Shown one piece after another: positions 22,078 through 32,701 of a DNA stretch of 64,000 nucleotides. Under the pieces are notes generated by a model. That model saw only the letters and a list, made by a program, of their open reading frames with translations. It was not told the origin of the DNA and ran no database searches. The stretch comes from Arachis hypogaea. Its lineage: Eukaryota; Streptophyta; Magnoliopsida; Fabales; Fabaceae. Location: NCBI RefSeq assembly GCF_003086295.3, contig NC_092047.1, positions 62,414,054 to 62,478,053 on the forward strand. Reading direction: 5' to 3'. How positions within the stretch are numbered: position 1 is the stretch's first letter; the number at the start of each line of letters is the position of its first letter. A program made the position numbers and the translations under genes.

Positions 22078-22097
22078 GATCCCTGACAACGGCGCCA
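22078..22097 (-). other. Primer-binding site of element F
   Basis: On the minus strand it reads TGGCGCCGTTGTCAGGGATC. One base separates it from the LTR end. It is the usual position and a common gypsy primer type. Confidence 0.88.
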
Positions 22098-22098
22098 A

Positions 22099-22591
22099 TG
22101 TTCCGAGGGTTACATGAAACATTAATTTGGCCCTGGACGTGAGGTCCGGATCCTTTTGTGTGTCTGACTCTATGTGTTGAGGTGCCGCTTGTCCGAGTTT
22201 CTCATGAAAAGGTGGGGGTAGTACCTTCAAGAGACTCCGATACTTATGTTAGTAAGGACTTTTGGCAGGTTTTTAGTAGATTAGAATGTGAATATACCTG
22301 AGGAGTGTCAGTATATTTATAGTAGAGTAGATAACCACCTTTGTTAGAGTAGTTTTATCTTTATTGATGGATAACTGTTCTCTTTATCTTGGGAGTCTGT
22401 TAGGACTTCCCTTCTAGATGTAGCAGAAGGATATCCGGAGGCAGTTACTTGTTTGGGCAAGTAGAGCTGGGCTCTTCTGTTGGTGTCCGGCCTCTTAGAA
22501 GAGGTTGAGCATGGGATTGAGGCCTCCTTTTAAAGTTGGGTCTTTCATCTTTATTTGGCCTAGTTTTATATTTTGGGTCACAGTGTGAACA
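22099..22591 (-). repeat. 5' LTR of element F
   Basis: A 493-bp segment with TGTTCC...GTGAACA termini (TGTTC/GAACA inverted ends) lies beside the primer-binding site. On the minus strand it starts TGTTCACACTGTGACCC. Its outer end lies only about 380 bp upstream of the CDPK TATA box. No second copy is in the window. Confidence 0.82.
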
Positions 22592-22970
22592 ATTTCTATA
22601 CTTCTTTTAATTTTGTAATTAAGTCATTTTTATATAAAAAAATATTAAAATTAACAGAATATTTTTTCTAAAATGTATATGGTCAAAGATCTAGTTAAAT
22701 TTTTAATTATGAATATTTTTAATTTATGAAAAATATCTAAATAATTCTAATATTTTTTATATTAAAAAAGATTTAATTATAAAATTAAAAATAATATAAG
22801 AACTGAATTAAAAAAAATTTAAAAATTTGATAAAATTATAAGAATTAATATAATAATTAATTTTTTTTAAAATATAAAAATTAATTTCTTACCAAAAATA
22901 AAAAATAAAAAACCAGCTGAACAGCCACCCTGTTGAACCGCTAGTAATAATTACTCGGAAACTTCGATGA
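22592..22970. other. AT-rich intergenic DNA upstream of the CDPK gene
   Basis: Mostly A/T runs with no ORF or repeat that I recognise. It is the likely proximal promoter zone, between the LTR of element F and the TATA box. Confidence 0.5.
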
Positions 22971-22977
22971 TATAAAG
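22971..22977 (+). promoter_or_regulatory. Probable TATA box of the CDPK gene
   Basis: TATAAAG in the context GATGATATAAAGTATAAACC is the best TATA match upstream of the gene and would place transcription start near 23000-23010. The leader then contains two short upstream ORFs, 23044-23064 (6 codons) and 23108-23167 (19 codons), and pyrimidine-rich tracts around 23165-23215. A leader intron cannot be excluded. Confidence 0.45.
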
Positions 22978-23489
22978 TATAAACCAAGAAATAGCTTGCT
23001 CAACACACGGAAAACATACACAACACATTTTCAACACATTTTCATGTCGTTCCTCAACAACTGACCTAGCCAAGTCAAGGTCGGCCTAAACCTCTTGCTA
23101 CACCCTTATGCTTCGTTTGTTCAACTCTTCTTTGTATTGTTTCAAATTGATTCTAACAATTTTCTGAGCTTCTCTCTTCTCTTATTTTTGTTGTCTTTTT
23201 TTTTCTTATTATTGGCTGAGGTTCTTTAATGCATAAAACTTTTTTCTGTTTTTATCTGCCTAACAAATCAATCTTTTTGTTGGATGATCTTGAATCTTTG
23301 GATTTGTTCTTTTACACCAAATTTCTTATGCACTACTATGGGGTTTGACTTAGATCAACACTATTAAAGACTTGAAGATCACAATCAGATCTTCTCTCTT
23401 GTGTTTAACAGAGTCAAATGGTGTAGGCCTAGATCCAAGTTATGAAAGCTTCGCAAATATTACCACCAGAAAATCCAGTGTAAAGCACT

Positions 23490-24315
23490 ATGGGGAACAC
23501 TTGTGTTGGTCCTAGCATTAAAAATGGGTTTCTTCAGTCGGTTTCTGCGGCAATGTGGAGGTCGCAATCGCCAGATGAATTGGCATCCAATCGAGAAAGT
23601 GTAAAGGAGGAAGCAACCAATGAACCTGAATCTGGGTTGCCTGTCCAGAACAAACCTCCTGAGCAGTTAACTATGCCAAAACATGAGGCAAAAGAAAAAT
23701 CAAAACCAGAATCAAAGTCAAAAGTGGAAACGGAACCGGAACAGGAGAAGAGTAAACACAGGAAACCAGCTTCTGTGAAGAGAGTTTCGAGTGCAGGGCT
23801 TCGTGTTGATTCTGTTTTACAAAGAGAGACTGGTAATTTCAAGGATTTCTTCAGTTTGGGAAGAAAACTTGGACAGGGACAGTTTGGGACAACATTTTTA
23901 TGTGTTGAGAAGGCAACAGGACAAGAATTTGCCTGTAAATCCATTGCAAAGAGGAAGCTGGTAACTGACGAGGATGTCGAGGATGTGAGGAGAGAAATTC
24001 AGATAATGCACCACTTGTCTGGCCATCCAAATGTTATTTCCATTAAAGGTGCTTATGAGGATGCGATAGCGGTTTATGTTGTGATGGAATTATGTGCAGG
24101 TGGTGAGCTTTTCGATAGGATTATTCAGCGTGGACATTACACTGAAAGAAAGGCTGCCGATCTTATACGGACCATAGTTGGGGTTGTGGAAGCTTGTCAT
24201 TCTCTTGGTGTGATGCATAGAGACCTTAAACCTGAGAATTTTCTTTTTGTGAATCAGCATGAGGATGCACTTCTCAAAACCATTGACTTTGGATTATCCG
24301 TGTTCTTTAAGCCAG
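23490..24315 (+). CDS. CPK1/CPK2-like: CDPK exon 1: N-terminal variable domain and kinase N-lobe
   Basis: It encodes residues 1-275 and the first base of codon 276. Residues 1-115 are the variable domain: lipidation motif, then Lys/Glu/Pro-rich. The kinase starts near residue 120 with the Gly loop GQGQFG (128-133), ATP-binding Lys150 in [10 protein letters not shown], catalytic HRDLKPEN (243-250) and DFG (266-268). The donor is GCCAG/GTATTT. The start is the only in-frame Met with a Gly2/Cys5 lipidation signal. Confidence 0.95.
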
Positions 24316-24810
24316 GTATTTTCTCATGGTCTATATGTATAATTGTGTTGTGATTAATCAAATGTAAGATAAAACTGCAATTTTGGTTCTTTCAATTGAC
24401 TAATTAAAAGTTTTGTTCATGTCAATTTGGCAATGACTCGTGATTTAAACATTTGTTGTGCAAGATTGGATGAATTTAATTGTTGCGAGCTTTGTTTAGG
24501 TCTTTGGAGTTAAGGATTTTTCTCTTTTCCTAGGATCTGCAAAAAGTCTGGATCTGGAGAACAGATGTTAGCAGCTCTGAATTATATATATATTGTTTAA
24601 TGTTCGAAATTTCTGAATTACGGATATCTATAAATCTGTGAGTTGTATTTTGAAACCTGGGACATTGCAGATACATCGTACATGTTAATTTAGACTTGTT
24701 CTGATTATGTACTTTATCATGCTCCAAATTTTATATTGGTTTAATACTTTATTATCCAGTATATTATAAAATGATTCTCCATAGTAGAATGATTCTGTGC
24801 GAAAATCTGA

Positions 24811-25044
<234 letters not shown>

Positions 25045-25072
25045 TAATTGTTTTCTCATATATGTGGTGCAG

Positions 25073-25225
25073 AAAATGAACAAGGAATATTTGAACAGGT
25101 TCTGCGTGGTGATCTTGATTTCTCGTCAGATCCCTGGCCTGCAATTTCGGAAAGTGCTAAAGATTTAGTAAGGAAAATGCTTGTTCGGGATCCTAGAAGG
25201 CGGATGACTGCCCATCAAGTACTAT
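25073..25225 (+). CDS. CPK1/CPK2-like: CDPK exon 3: kinase C-lobe
   Basis: Acceptor GTGCAG/AAAATG and donor CTAT/GTAAAT. It encodes [20 protein letters not shown], then [20 protein letters not shown], the conserved CDPK C-lobe. 153 nt, phase kept. Confidence 0.95.
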
Positions 25226-25694
25226 GTAAATATATTTCCATTTATTCATGATAATATGATATTGGTATTATATATGACTATATGAGTTAGCCTAAAATGA
25301 ATAGTTAGCTGTACTCATTTAAGCAAAAAGATCATATGTTCCATGCTCGATTCTCACTTTAGTAAAAGGATATGTGAAAGTAGATAACAGGATTGTATTA
25401 GAAAATGGTTATGTCCATTCAATTTTATGATAGATATTAAGATTGAAGGCCTGAATATCTGTACTATCATACGTTGTTGGAATTCCCAGAATACTTATGT
25501 GATGTTTGTGCTTGAACTATATACCATATGATTGATCTGCCTTAATAATGAGGGAAGCATATTCATTCTGCACAATAAAAGCCCAATCCAGATAATTGAA
25601 CAACTGTTAATTCTGAATTTTACTTGTGACATCACAGGAAACTCTCTTTTATCTAAAAGAGAATATCTTTTTTATGTGTTCAAATTCCCTTCAG

Positions 25695-25810
25695 GTCATC
25701 CATGGATTCAAGTTGATGGTGTTGCTCCAGACAAGCCACTTGATTCTGCTGTACTAAGTCGCCTGAAACAATTTTCTGCTATGAATAAACTTAAGAAAAT
25801 GGCTCTTATA
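25695..25810 (+). CDS. CPK1/CPK2-like: CDPK exon 4: end of kinase and autoinhibitory junction
   Basis: Acceptor TTCAG/GTCATC completes Cys then HPW. It encodes [20 protein letters not shown] and [12 protein letters not shown], the start of the pseudosubstrate junction, and ends in phase 0 at ATA/GTAAGT. The following intron holds the gag-only LTR element. Confidence 0.95.
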
Positions 25811-25921
25811 GTAAGTATCTTTATGCACTAACTAAGCCGTTTGACATGTGATTAGAGCTTGATATTGATGCTTGAAATGTGTGAATAGTTACAACAATTG
25901 CATTAGTTTTGGAAGTCTTTC

Positions 25922-27462
25922 TGATAGAAACAGGTTTGTTTGTTCTTTTTGAGCTAGTTTAGCAGGTTTAGGGGTAGTAGTGCTAGTCCTAGTGGTTGCC
26001 TATAAATACTAGTGGTTAGTTAGTTTTCAATTCAGTTAGAAAATTCTGTTAAAGTGTGTTAGTTCAAGAGGGGAAAATTCTCTTAGAGTTGGTTAGATCC
26101 AACAGTGTACAATAAGAGATTGTAATTAGTTCATCAATAAAATCCCCTAATTTCAACTAGATCCTATCACTGGTATTAGAAGTCCATGGATCCTGGAAGG
26201 GGTGAATGGTACAACCGCGATTGCGGAAAATGGAAGGGAGATTGGATGCGATGGAATCGCGATTTGACCGATTTGAAGACCTGTGCTGCGCACTGCAAGG
26301 TATGCTACAGAGGATCGATGCATGAGTGGATTCCATGGATCAGGCGCTCTGATCCGTCACAAACGGTGTTCGTTGGCGTCGCACCATGCCATCGGCGGCT
26401 TGCAAGGGAGTAGAACTGCGCTGGAGCAGTGGAGAAAACTGGAACTCCTGATATTTCGTGGTTAGGACACGATGACTTGGATCGAGCGTATGGAGCAGTT
26501 CTTGTTCAAAGCGGTGCCGGAAGAGGAGTGGCTTGCGGTGGCGATGTCCGCCGTGGAAGGCCACGTTCACGTGGTTCCAGTGGTGGGCGCGCCAACGCTG
26601 TAGTGGCAGTCCCTTTCCGTGGCGTTACTGCGTCACTTCTGGCTTGAGAGGTTGTATAGTCCCTATCAATCGCTGCTGAAGCTGCGACAAACCAGCACCG
26701 TGCGGGACTACTACATTGACCAGTTTGTGATGCACGCACGTCCGCTGCGAGCTCAGGCTCCAGAATTATTGATTGACTTGTTCTTGAATGGATTGAAGCT
26801 GGAAGTGAGTGAGGAATGCAGGTTGTTTACATTTCAGACAGTGGATGAACTGATGGAGCTGGCGCAGAAAGTGGAGAACCAGCACTGCGGACTGCTCTTG
26901 GCCGTAGTGTGGGTACGCCAATTACATAGAACTTCGTTACTAACAAGCCAGTACTCGCATTGGCTGCAACGGGTCTGGCAAGCATGGGTGTGGGGTTAAG
27001 GGTGGAGCGTCCGAACCGGCAAGGAGTGCGGCGCCTTTGCAATAAGGAGTACAAAGCTAAACATGCACGAGGCGAATGCTTTTTATGCGATGAACCATAC
27101 TCTGTAAAAACAAGGAATTCAAATTGCTGGTTGGCAGTGGAGCAAATGGAGCTCCTTTCCTGAGTTCCACCTTGGGGACAAGGTGGTTGTCCAGGGGGGG
27201 AGTAATGATAGAAACAGGTTTGTTTGTTCTTTTTGAGCTAGTTTATCAGGTTTAGGGGTATTAGTGCTAGTCCTAGTGGCTGCCTATAAATACTAGTGGT
27301 AGGTTAGTTTTCAATTCAGTTAGAAAATTCTGTTAAAGTGTGTTAGTTCAGGAGAGGAAAATTCTCTCCACAGTTGGTTTGATCCAACAGTGTACTAAAG
27401 GATTGTGATTTACAATCCCTAGTTCATCAATATAATCCCCTAATTTCTGCTAGATCCAATCA
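25922..27462 (+). mobile_element. Gag-only LTR retrotransposon in CDPK intron 4
   Basis: The two LTRs are 25922-26169 (248 bp) and 27206-27462 (257 bp); both start TGATAGAAACAGG and end ATCA. A perfect 5-bp target duplication CTTTC is at 25917-25921 and 27463-27467. A Met-tRNA-type primer-binding site TGGTATTAGAAG starts at 26171, and a polypurine tract AGGGGGGGA lies at 27193-27201. The 1036-bp interior holds only broken gag. This matches the described terminal-repeat-with-GAG (TR-GAG) type, which needs outside enzymes. Roughly 8% LTR divergence by eye makes it older than element A. It lies in the sense orientation of the gene and is much richer in G+C than the intron around it. Confidence 0.93.
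26186..27163 (+). pseudogene. Broken gag of the intronic LTR element
   Basis: Pieces in different frames: TWIERMEQFLFKAVPEEEWL with AMSAVEGHVHV (about 26468-26600), LLRHFWLERLYSPYQSLLKL with DYYIDQFVMHARPL and ELLIDLFLNGLK (26619-26890), and a weak zinc-knuckle-like CFLCDEPY (about 27080-27105). The order and motifs are those of a Ty3/gypsy gag; PEEEWL...A...VEG is a chromovirus-like signature. Stops and frameshifts separate the pieces. Confidence 0.75.
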
Positions 27463-27531
27463 CTTTCAGTGTGCTTTCATGGTTGCATGGTGAAAACATG
27501 TATTATGTTTCTATTAATTTTGTTTTCTCAG

Positions 27532-27698
27532 GTTATTGCAGAGAGCTTATCTGAAGAAGAATAGCTGGCTTAAAGGAAATGTTCAAGATGATAGATACAG
27601 ACAACAGTGGTCAAATAACTTTCGAAGAACTTAAAGCTGGCTTGAAAAGATTTGATGCTAATCTTAAGGAATCTGAGATCTATGATTTAATGCAAGCA
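27532..27698 (+). pseudogene. CPK1/CPK2-like: CDPK exon 5 with 1-bp deletion: junction and EF hand 1
   Basis: The acceptor TCTCAG/GTTATT is clear and the donor is GCA/GTAAGT. From the acceptor the frame is [10 protein letters not shown] then TAG. One base further on, the frame gives [20 protein letters not shown] and the rest of the first EF hand. The length of 167 nt against 168 expected locates one missing A at about 27559-27561. Confidence 0.9.
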
Positions 27699-28822
27699 GT
27701 AAGTATTTATTCTTGCTTTCATAAAATCGATAGCAGTAAATTAAATCCAAAAAATTATACATGGAATAAGTGAAAAAGATTAACATTCCCATATTTGAAA
27801 TTTTCAAATGTTCTTGAGAAGAATTATCTTCCGCTGAGGAGTATGTTTTGTAAGGGGGTAAAAATTGGATTGAGTTTTTCAGGAGTTTCATGTGTAAAAT
27901 TACTCATGGAGCTCGTCATTAAAAATTTCCACCTTATTTTTATCTCCAAATTACCTATATAATTGATTTGCTCTATTATAAAGTAAGAAGTCTTTTGTTA
28001 TATCGAATGAAGCTGTATTTGCAATGACTGCCAACTCATCAAGGCATATTGTATTGCGCTTGTGTCGAGTATCATGTATATGAACAGTAGTCTGAAGGAA
28101 GCTCCAGAATTCCATTTTCCTTGTATTAGACACTTATGCATCACATTTGAGGACAAGGATGAACAAGATCCTCTCGGGAAGGATAGACGACTATGGCAAG
28201 TGAAATTGGTTTTGATTTCCAATATTACTTGAATGACTTAGAACTGTTTAATTTTGTGTACCAAATCTGGCACACCATAGAATATTACTCTAGGCATGTA
28301 CATAGTAGGAATAGGCACTTGAGAAAAAATAATTGGACAAAATGAAAAATACCGACTGCAAGTTTAGAAGAAGCATGAAAGTCTCAATGTAGCTCTACTG
28401 TTTAACAACTGGTGCCTGAGGGTACGTAACATACTGCTCTAGCAAGTTGTTGGTGATAAATTTCGGTATATTTAACCAAGCATGAGAAACATAAAAACCA
28501 TTATAATAACTTTCTCGATATATATATATATACCAAGTGCCTGATTTCTTATGGCAAATTTCTGATTCAATTGCCATAATTTCTGACAGCAACCTTTCGA
28601 AATTCTCCATTGAATATCAATTGATATTGGGAACAAATAGTGAAAAAAGTTGATACATAGAATTGATATATAATCCTGGAATCGATTGAATTCCTAGCTC
28701 TGACCTAAAGATCAGGAACTGACATGAGGAAAATCAGTTGATTATTCAATGGCCCGAAATGGTCAAACCATAAACGTAATTAGGAGGAATTGAGATTGAA
28801 TATCTGCTTACAATTGCAAGCA

Positions 28823-28823
<1 letters not shown>

Positions 28824-28860
<37 letters not shown>
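28824..28860. repeat. (AT)n microsatellite in CDPK intron 5
   Basis: About 18 AT units. The 1350-bp intron around it shows nothing else that I recognise. Confidence 0.95.
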
Positions 28861-28862
<2 letters not shown>

Positions 28863-29048
28863 AATAACAAATAACAAATAAGGACCAACTGACCTTTTCT
28901 TTTGGTATCAAGACAATCCAATGGAATAGATTTTAGCGTAATTGTATATCAATAATCTCTTTTAGATCTACACCATTAAATTATCTTGGTGCATTTATGT
29001 TATTCCTTTTGTCTAATAGGCTAACTCAAATGTCTAACTCAATTGCAG

Positions 29049-29273
29049 GCTGATATAGATAACAGTGGAACAATTGATTATGGCGAGTTCATTGCTGCAA
29101 CCTTGCATCTTAATAAGATTGAAAGAGAAGATCATTTATTTGCAGCCTTTACATACTTTGATAAAGATGGAAGTGGTTATATTACCCAAGATGAACTTCA
29201 ACAGGCTTGTGATGAGTTTGGCATTGAAGATGCCCGCTTGGAAGAGATAATCAAAGAAATCGATCAAGATAAT
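29049..29273 (+). CDS. CPK1/CPK2-like: CDPK exon 6: EF hands 2, 3 and half of 4
   Basis: 225 nt, phase 0 on both sides; acceptor TTGCAG/GCTGAT, donor AAT/GTAAGT. Calcium loops [12 protein letters not shown] and [12 protein letters not shown] have canonical Asp/Glu positions; DQDN starts loop 4. It is intact in its own frame but lies beyond the premature stop in exon 5. Confidence 0.93.
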
Positions 29274-30405
29274 GTAAGTAACTAATCAGTTTCCAATTAT
29301 ATATATCATAGTTCGTCTTTGTTTTGGTTTGATTATGAGAAACGTACTATTTGACTTTCTTGTCCATTTTGTTTCTACATCTTTCATGTCTACATCCAAG
29401 AGTTCTCCTACCCCTGCCACTAGATTAATAGGAATGCAGATAAGTTTTTGGGTTAAATTTTTTATCTGTCTAACATTAGCAATCTGTGGCTTTGTTTTTA
29501 TCTTTGAAATTTATCTTGTGGTTTTGGCACTTCCTATTGCCATCCTACAGAAACACGCATCTCCAAGTTTTGTGTATATGAGATAACGTTAGGGACTACT
29601 TTTTCTTTAAATAATCTTTGGATCAAAACCACAACAAAAATATTAGAGGAATCAAAACCATATATCTTTGGTTTATCCCATATAAAAAACTTAAGCATTT
29701 TCTTATAGGGCACAAATAACTATTGTAGTCCCCGTGGAATCTTTTCAGTGTTAAAATTTGGAGCAGAAAACATGTTGTCGTAGAGCTTTCTACCAGTTTG
29801 GATCCTCCAAAGCGAGGGAGCAAACTGTCCCTAGATCAATAATTTTATTTTAAATGGGTTCACAGAATCAATCCAAAAGTGATTACTCCCATACTTTACC
29901 AATTTACATTTCTGATTAAGAAGATACTTGGCTTGCATCTATTATCCCTAGATCCTTTACAGTTTTGGGATGCTAGTAGGCTAATGTGCCCTTTATTTAC
30001 ATTCTATGAGAACAGAGAAATTCATTGCATTTGAGATTTTTTTTTTTCCTTCATATAATTGTCTTAGATTATACAAAGTGAGGCTCCGGTTTTTATTTAA
30101 CTCAACTTATCTTCACCATCAATAAGGCTGGTAAACTTGATACCCATTATTTCTCTCTCCCCTTAGAGAACGAAGAGAAATACTTGCACAATATTGCAGC
30201 TCATTTAATGCATATACCAGGGACTTTAGGCCTTGTTATTATTATTATAGTCCCTAAATTTTTGGGAGTAAACATCAAAAGTACTCCTTAGACGAAGCAT
30301 TCATTGGTCTATCCAGTTTTTTCTTAGAAGTTGAACACATCGACACCTGAAGAATATGCTTCTATCAAGTTGTGGCTGATATCAACTCTGGTTAATGGAA
30401 TGCAG

Positions 30406-30528
30406 GATGGGCGCATAGATTATAATGAGTTTGTGGCCATGATGCAGAATGGAAGCCTTCCCATGGTTGGTAGAAAGGGCGTAGAACATAGCTTCAGCAT
30501 TGGTTTCAGGGAGACATTAAAACTATAA
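30406..30528 (+). CDS. CPK1/CPK2-like: CDPK exon 7: rest of EF hand 4 and C-terminus
   Basis: Acceptor ATGCAG/GATGGG. It completes the fourth loop (DGRIDYNE), then [12 protein letters not shown], and ends [16 protein letters not shown] at 30526-30528. The SFSI...LKL ending is also that of the Arabidopsis relatives. The 3' UTR follows to about 30770 without a clear AATAAA. Confidence 0.92.
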   Translation, partial: DGRIDYNEFVAMMQNGSLPMVGRKGVEHSFSIGFRETLKL

Positions 30529-32362
30529 ATTTCATTCAGTATTGCGATTTCGTTCATTTATTTTTTCGTTTTTTTTTCTCAAGTTCCTCGTTACCACTCT
30601 CATCCCACCGTTTTCCTTTGAAGGTTCAATGTTTTAATGCACAAGTAATGGTTGATCGTATTGGGGCCAGTTGACTCTTGAATTACGACGGCTATTTCCT
30701 ATTTGTTTATTTAGTTATGGATAATCGATTTTTGTAATTAAAAGAATGTATTGAACAGAATGATCTTGGTTTACTTTAGTGCTGTACAGAGAATTGATTA
30801 TTTTTAACTGATTCTGTTGATAGAGTGCAAACATACTAACCATGTTTTTTTCGGAAATATTAACGCAGCCTGAAAACATAAAACTATTTATTTAACTTGC
30901 AAAGAAAACGTCTACAATGTGACTACTCACTAGTTATAAAATGTAATTCGGGATAAATTGAGCTAAGCCCAGTGGTCCCGAAGTCTATTCCAATAGTATA
31001 AGTGGTCCCAAAGTCTATTCCAATAGTAACAACTGCGTTACAATTTTAATTTTAAAACAACAATAACACTAATAACTTATCCTTTAAAACTTAATCTTAT
31101 TTTTCTAGCAATCAAATATAAAAAATTATTTACAAATGCCCGATTATTAAGATGTTATATTCTTTTGGTTTTATAATATCTCAAACTATTTTGAACTATA
31201 AAATTTGGGTTAATAGTCAAATTAATCTCCAAAAAAAATAAGTTGTTTAAATTTCGTCTCTAAAAAATTTTATCAATTAAATTTATTCTTCAATGATTAT
31301 AAATTAATTATATTTGTTCTTTTGTCACACTATTAATAATTTTCAATAACGATTGATAATGTAAAATGTAATCCTCTTATTACCAAAATATTACGCTTAA
31401 GTTACAGTATATTATATGTATTTATTATATTATTTATTTACATATTATAGGAGCTTTTAAAAACGAAACTTAAAATAGAGTACAGTTTTTTATCCATACA
31501 TTCCAAAAATCCAACCATAACAAGAAAATCAACAAATACTACAACTCAAACAACTACATTCATTGTCATAAATAAAAATACATCCACTATACTTCTATAC
31601 ATATACTTATATATATAACGTATGATACATAAAAATAACTAAATACAAGTATATTCTAAATTTAACTACTGTACTTCCAGGGCTTATCGACCCCTCAAAA
31701 GCTTTCTTATTCATTTCATGAAAAATGTTAGGATATAGGGAGTTGAGAACTAAACGATGCGATCTCAATAGAGGTTTCAGAATTATCATAAAAAGATATA
31801 AAATATAAATTGCCTTATAGGATCCGATTAATGCTTGTTTTATGAATCTTTTTCCTGTAAATTCCTTTTGTTCTTCTAAACTTTTAGAATTCAACTGCTA
31901 TTCTCTTATAACTCATACTCTTTAATACCATTTTCTTCTCTAAATTACCTTTTTTTCATAATTAACCAATTTAATTCTACTACTGTTTACTTTTTTTTCC
32001 GATCATGGAACATAATATTCACGTTCTTGTCCTTTTCAAATCCATCATCTGGTAACTCCCTTCCTTGAAACATTACAGCCCATTCCCCTACCTTCACTAG
32101 AACCAACTATTCCTAAACAATCACACATATTCTAATTATTCAAGTACTAACATACAGACAAATAACTTCAAGTAATAAGCAAATAAATGTAGTATGATGT
32201 ATACATATTTTCAATCTTGGTTATGAGCTCATGTGTTAGTTATCACCAAGAACTCAACATATTCGATAGCTAACTCAGAAATAATGTCTTTGTTGTGCAA
32301 TCCTAGGAGGAAACATCAAAACTTCAAAGCAGTCTATATATTATAACATATAATTCAAGGAG
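30529..32362. other. CDPK 3' UTR and AT-rich intergenic DNA
   Basis: The first 250 bases are the likely 3' UTR. A perfect-unit tandem duplication of 30 bp (30971-31000 and 31001-31030, four mismatches) follows. The 31210-31330 stretch has the TTAATCTCCAAAA and TCGTCTCTAAAAAA phrases of a common legume dispersed repeat. A 95-codon minus-strand frame at 31607-31894 has no recognisable domain and I do not call it a gene. Confidence 0.5.
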
Positions 32363-32701
32363 TGATAAACCCATATTTTATGATGATTTTTTGGGTTAAA
32401 AAGAGTATAATTTATCAACTTAACTTGCACTTATTCATTGTAAATGCATGATTTTGTGAATTTTCTCCTACTTGTACTTAATTGATTAGAACATGCTTTT
32501 TATGTTTTAAAAGTGTCAAATTAATTCTATTTTTTTATCCCATTCGACACCGTGAAATGTTTGTTTGAATGATTTAAGATTTCGAAGGTAAGGAAGGCTT
32601 GAAAAGATGGAAGAAGATCATACAAAAGTAGAGAATTCATGAAGAAATGAAGATTGTGCAAAGCTGCCAATCGTGCATACGCATCATCCATGCGTACGCA
32701 T
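32363..32701 (+). repeat. LTR B, 5' part
   Basis: It starts TGATAAACCCATATTTTATG, the family B LTR start (on the minus strand at 46714 and 63514). It runs to the TGCGTACGCAT palindrome at 32691-32701, where LTR C interrupts it. No gene is present. Confidence 0.7.

Larger units (their letters stand above)
17497..22591 (-). mobile_element. Decayed Ty3/gypsy (Tat-like) element F
   Basis: On the minus strand the order is: 5' LTR (22099-22591), primer-binding site (22078-22097), gag (22064 to about 19311), then a large deletion marked by a CACTA end, RNase H C-terminus and integrase (18970 to about 17530). The 3' LTR is absent, replaced by the LTR fragment ending at 17496. Protease, reverse transcriptase and most of RNase H are missing. 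Every coding part carries stops or frameshifts. Confidence 0.85.

Noticed and set aside
31607..31894. Minus-strand ORF of 95 residues downstream of the CDPK gene
   Set aside because: No domain recognised, AT-rich and Tyr/Ile-rich as in random frames; no promoter or splice context. A protein search could reverse this.
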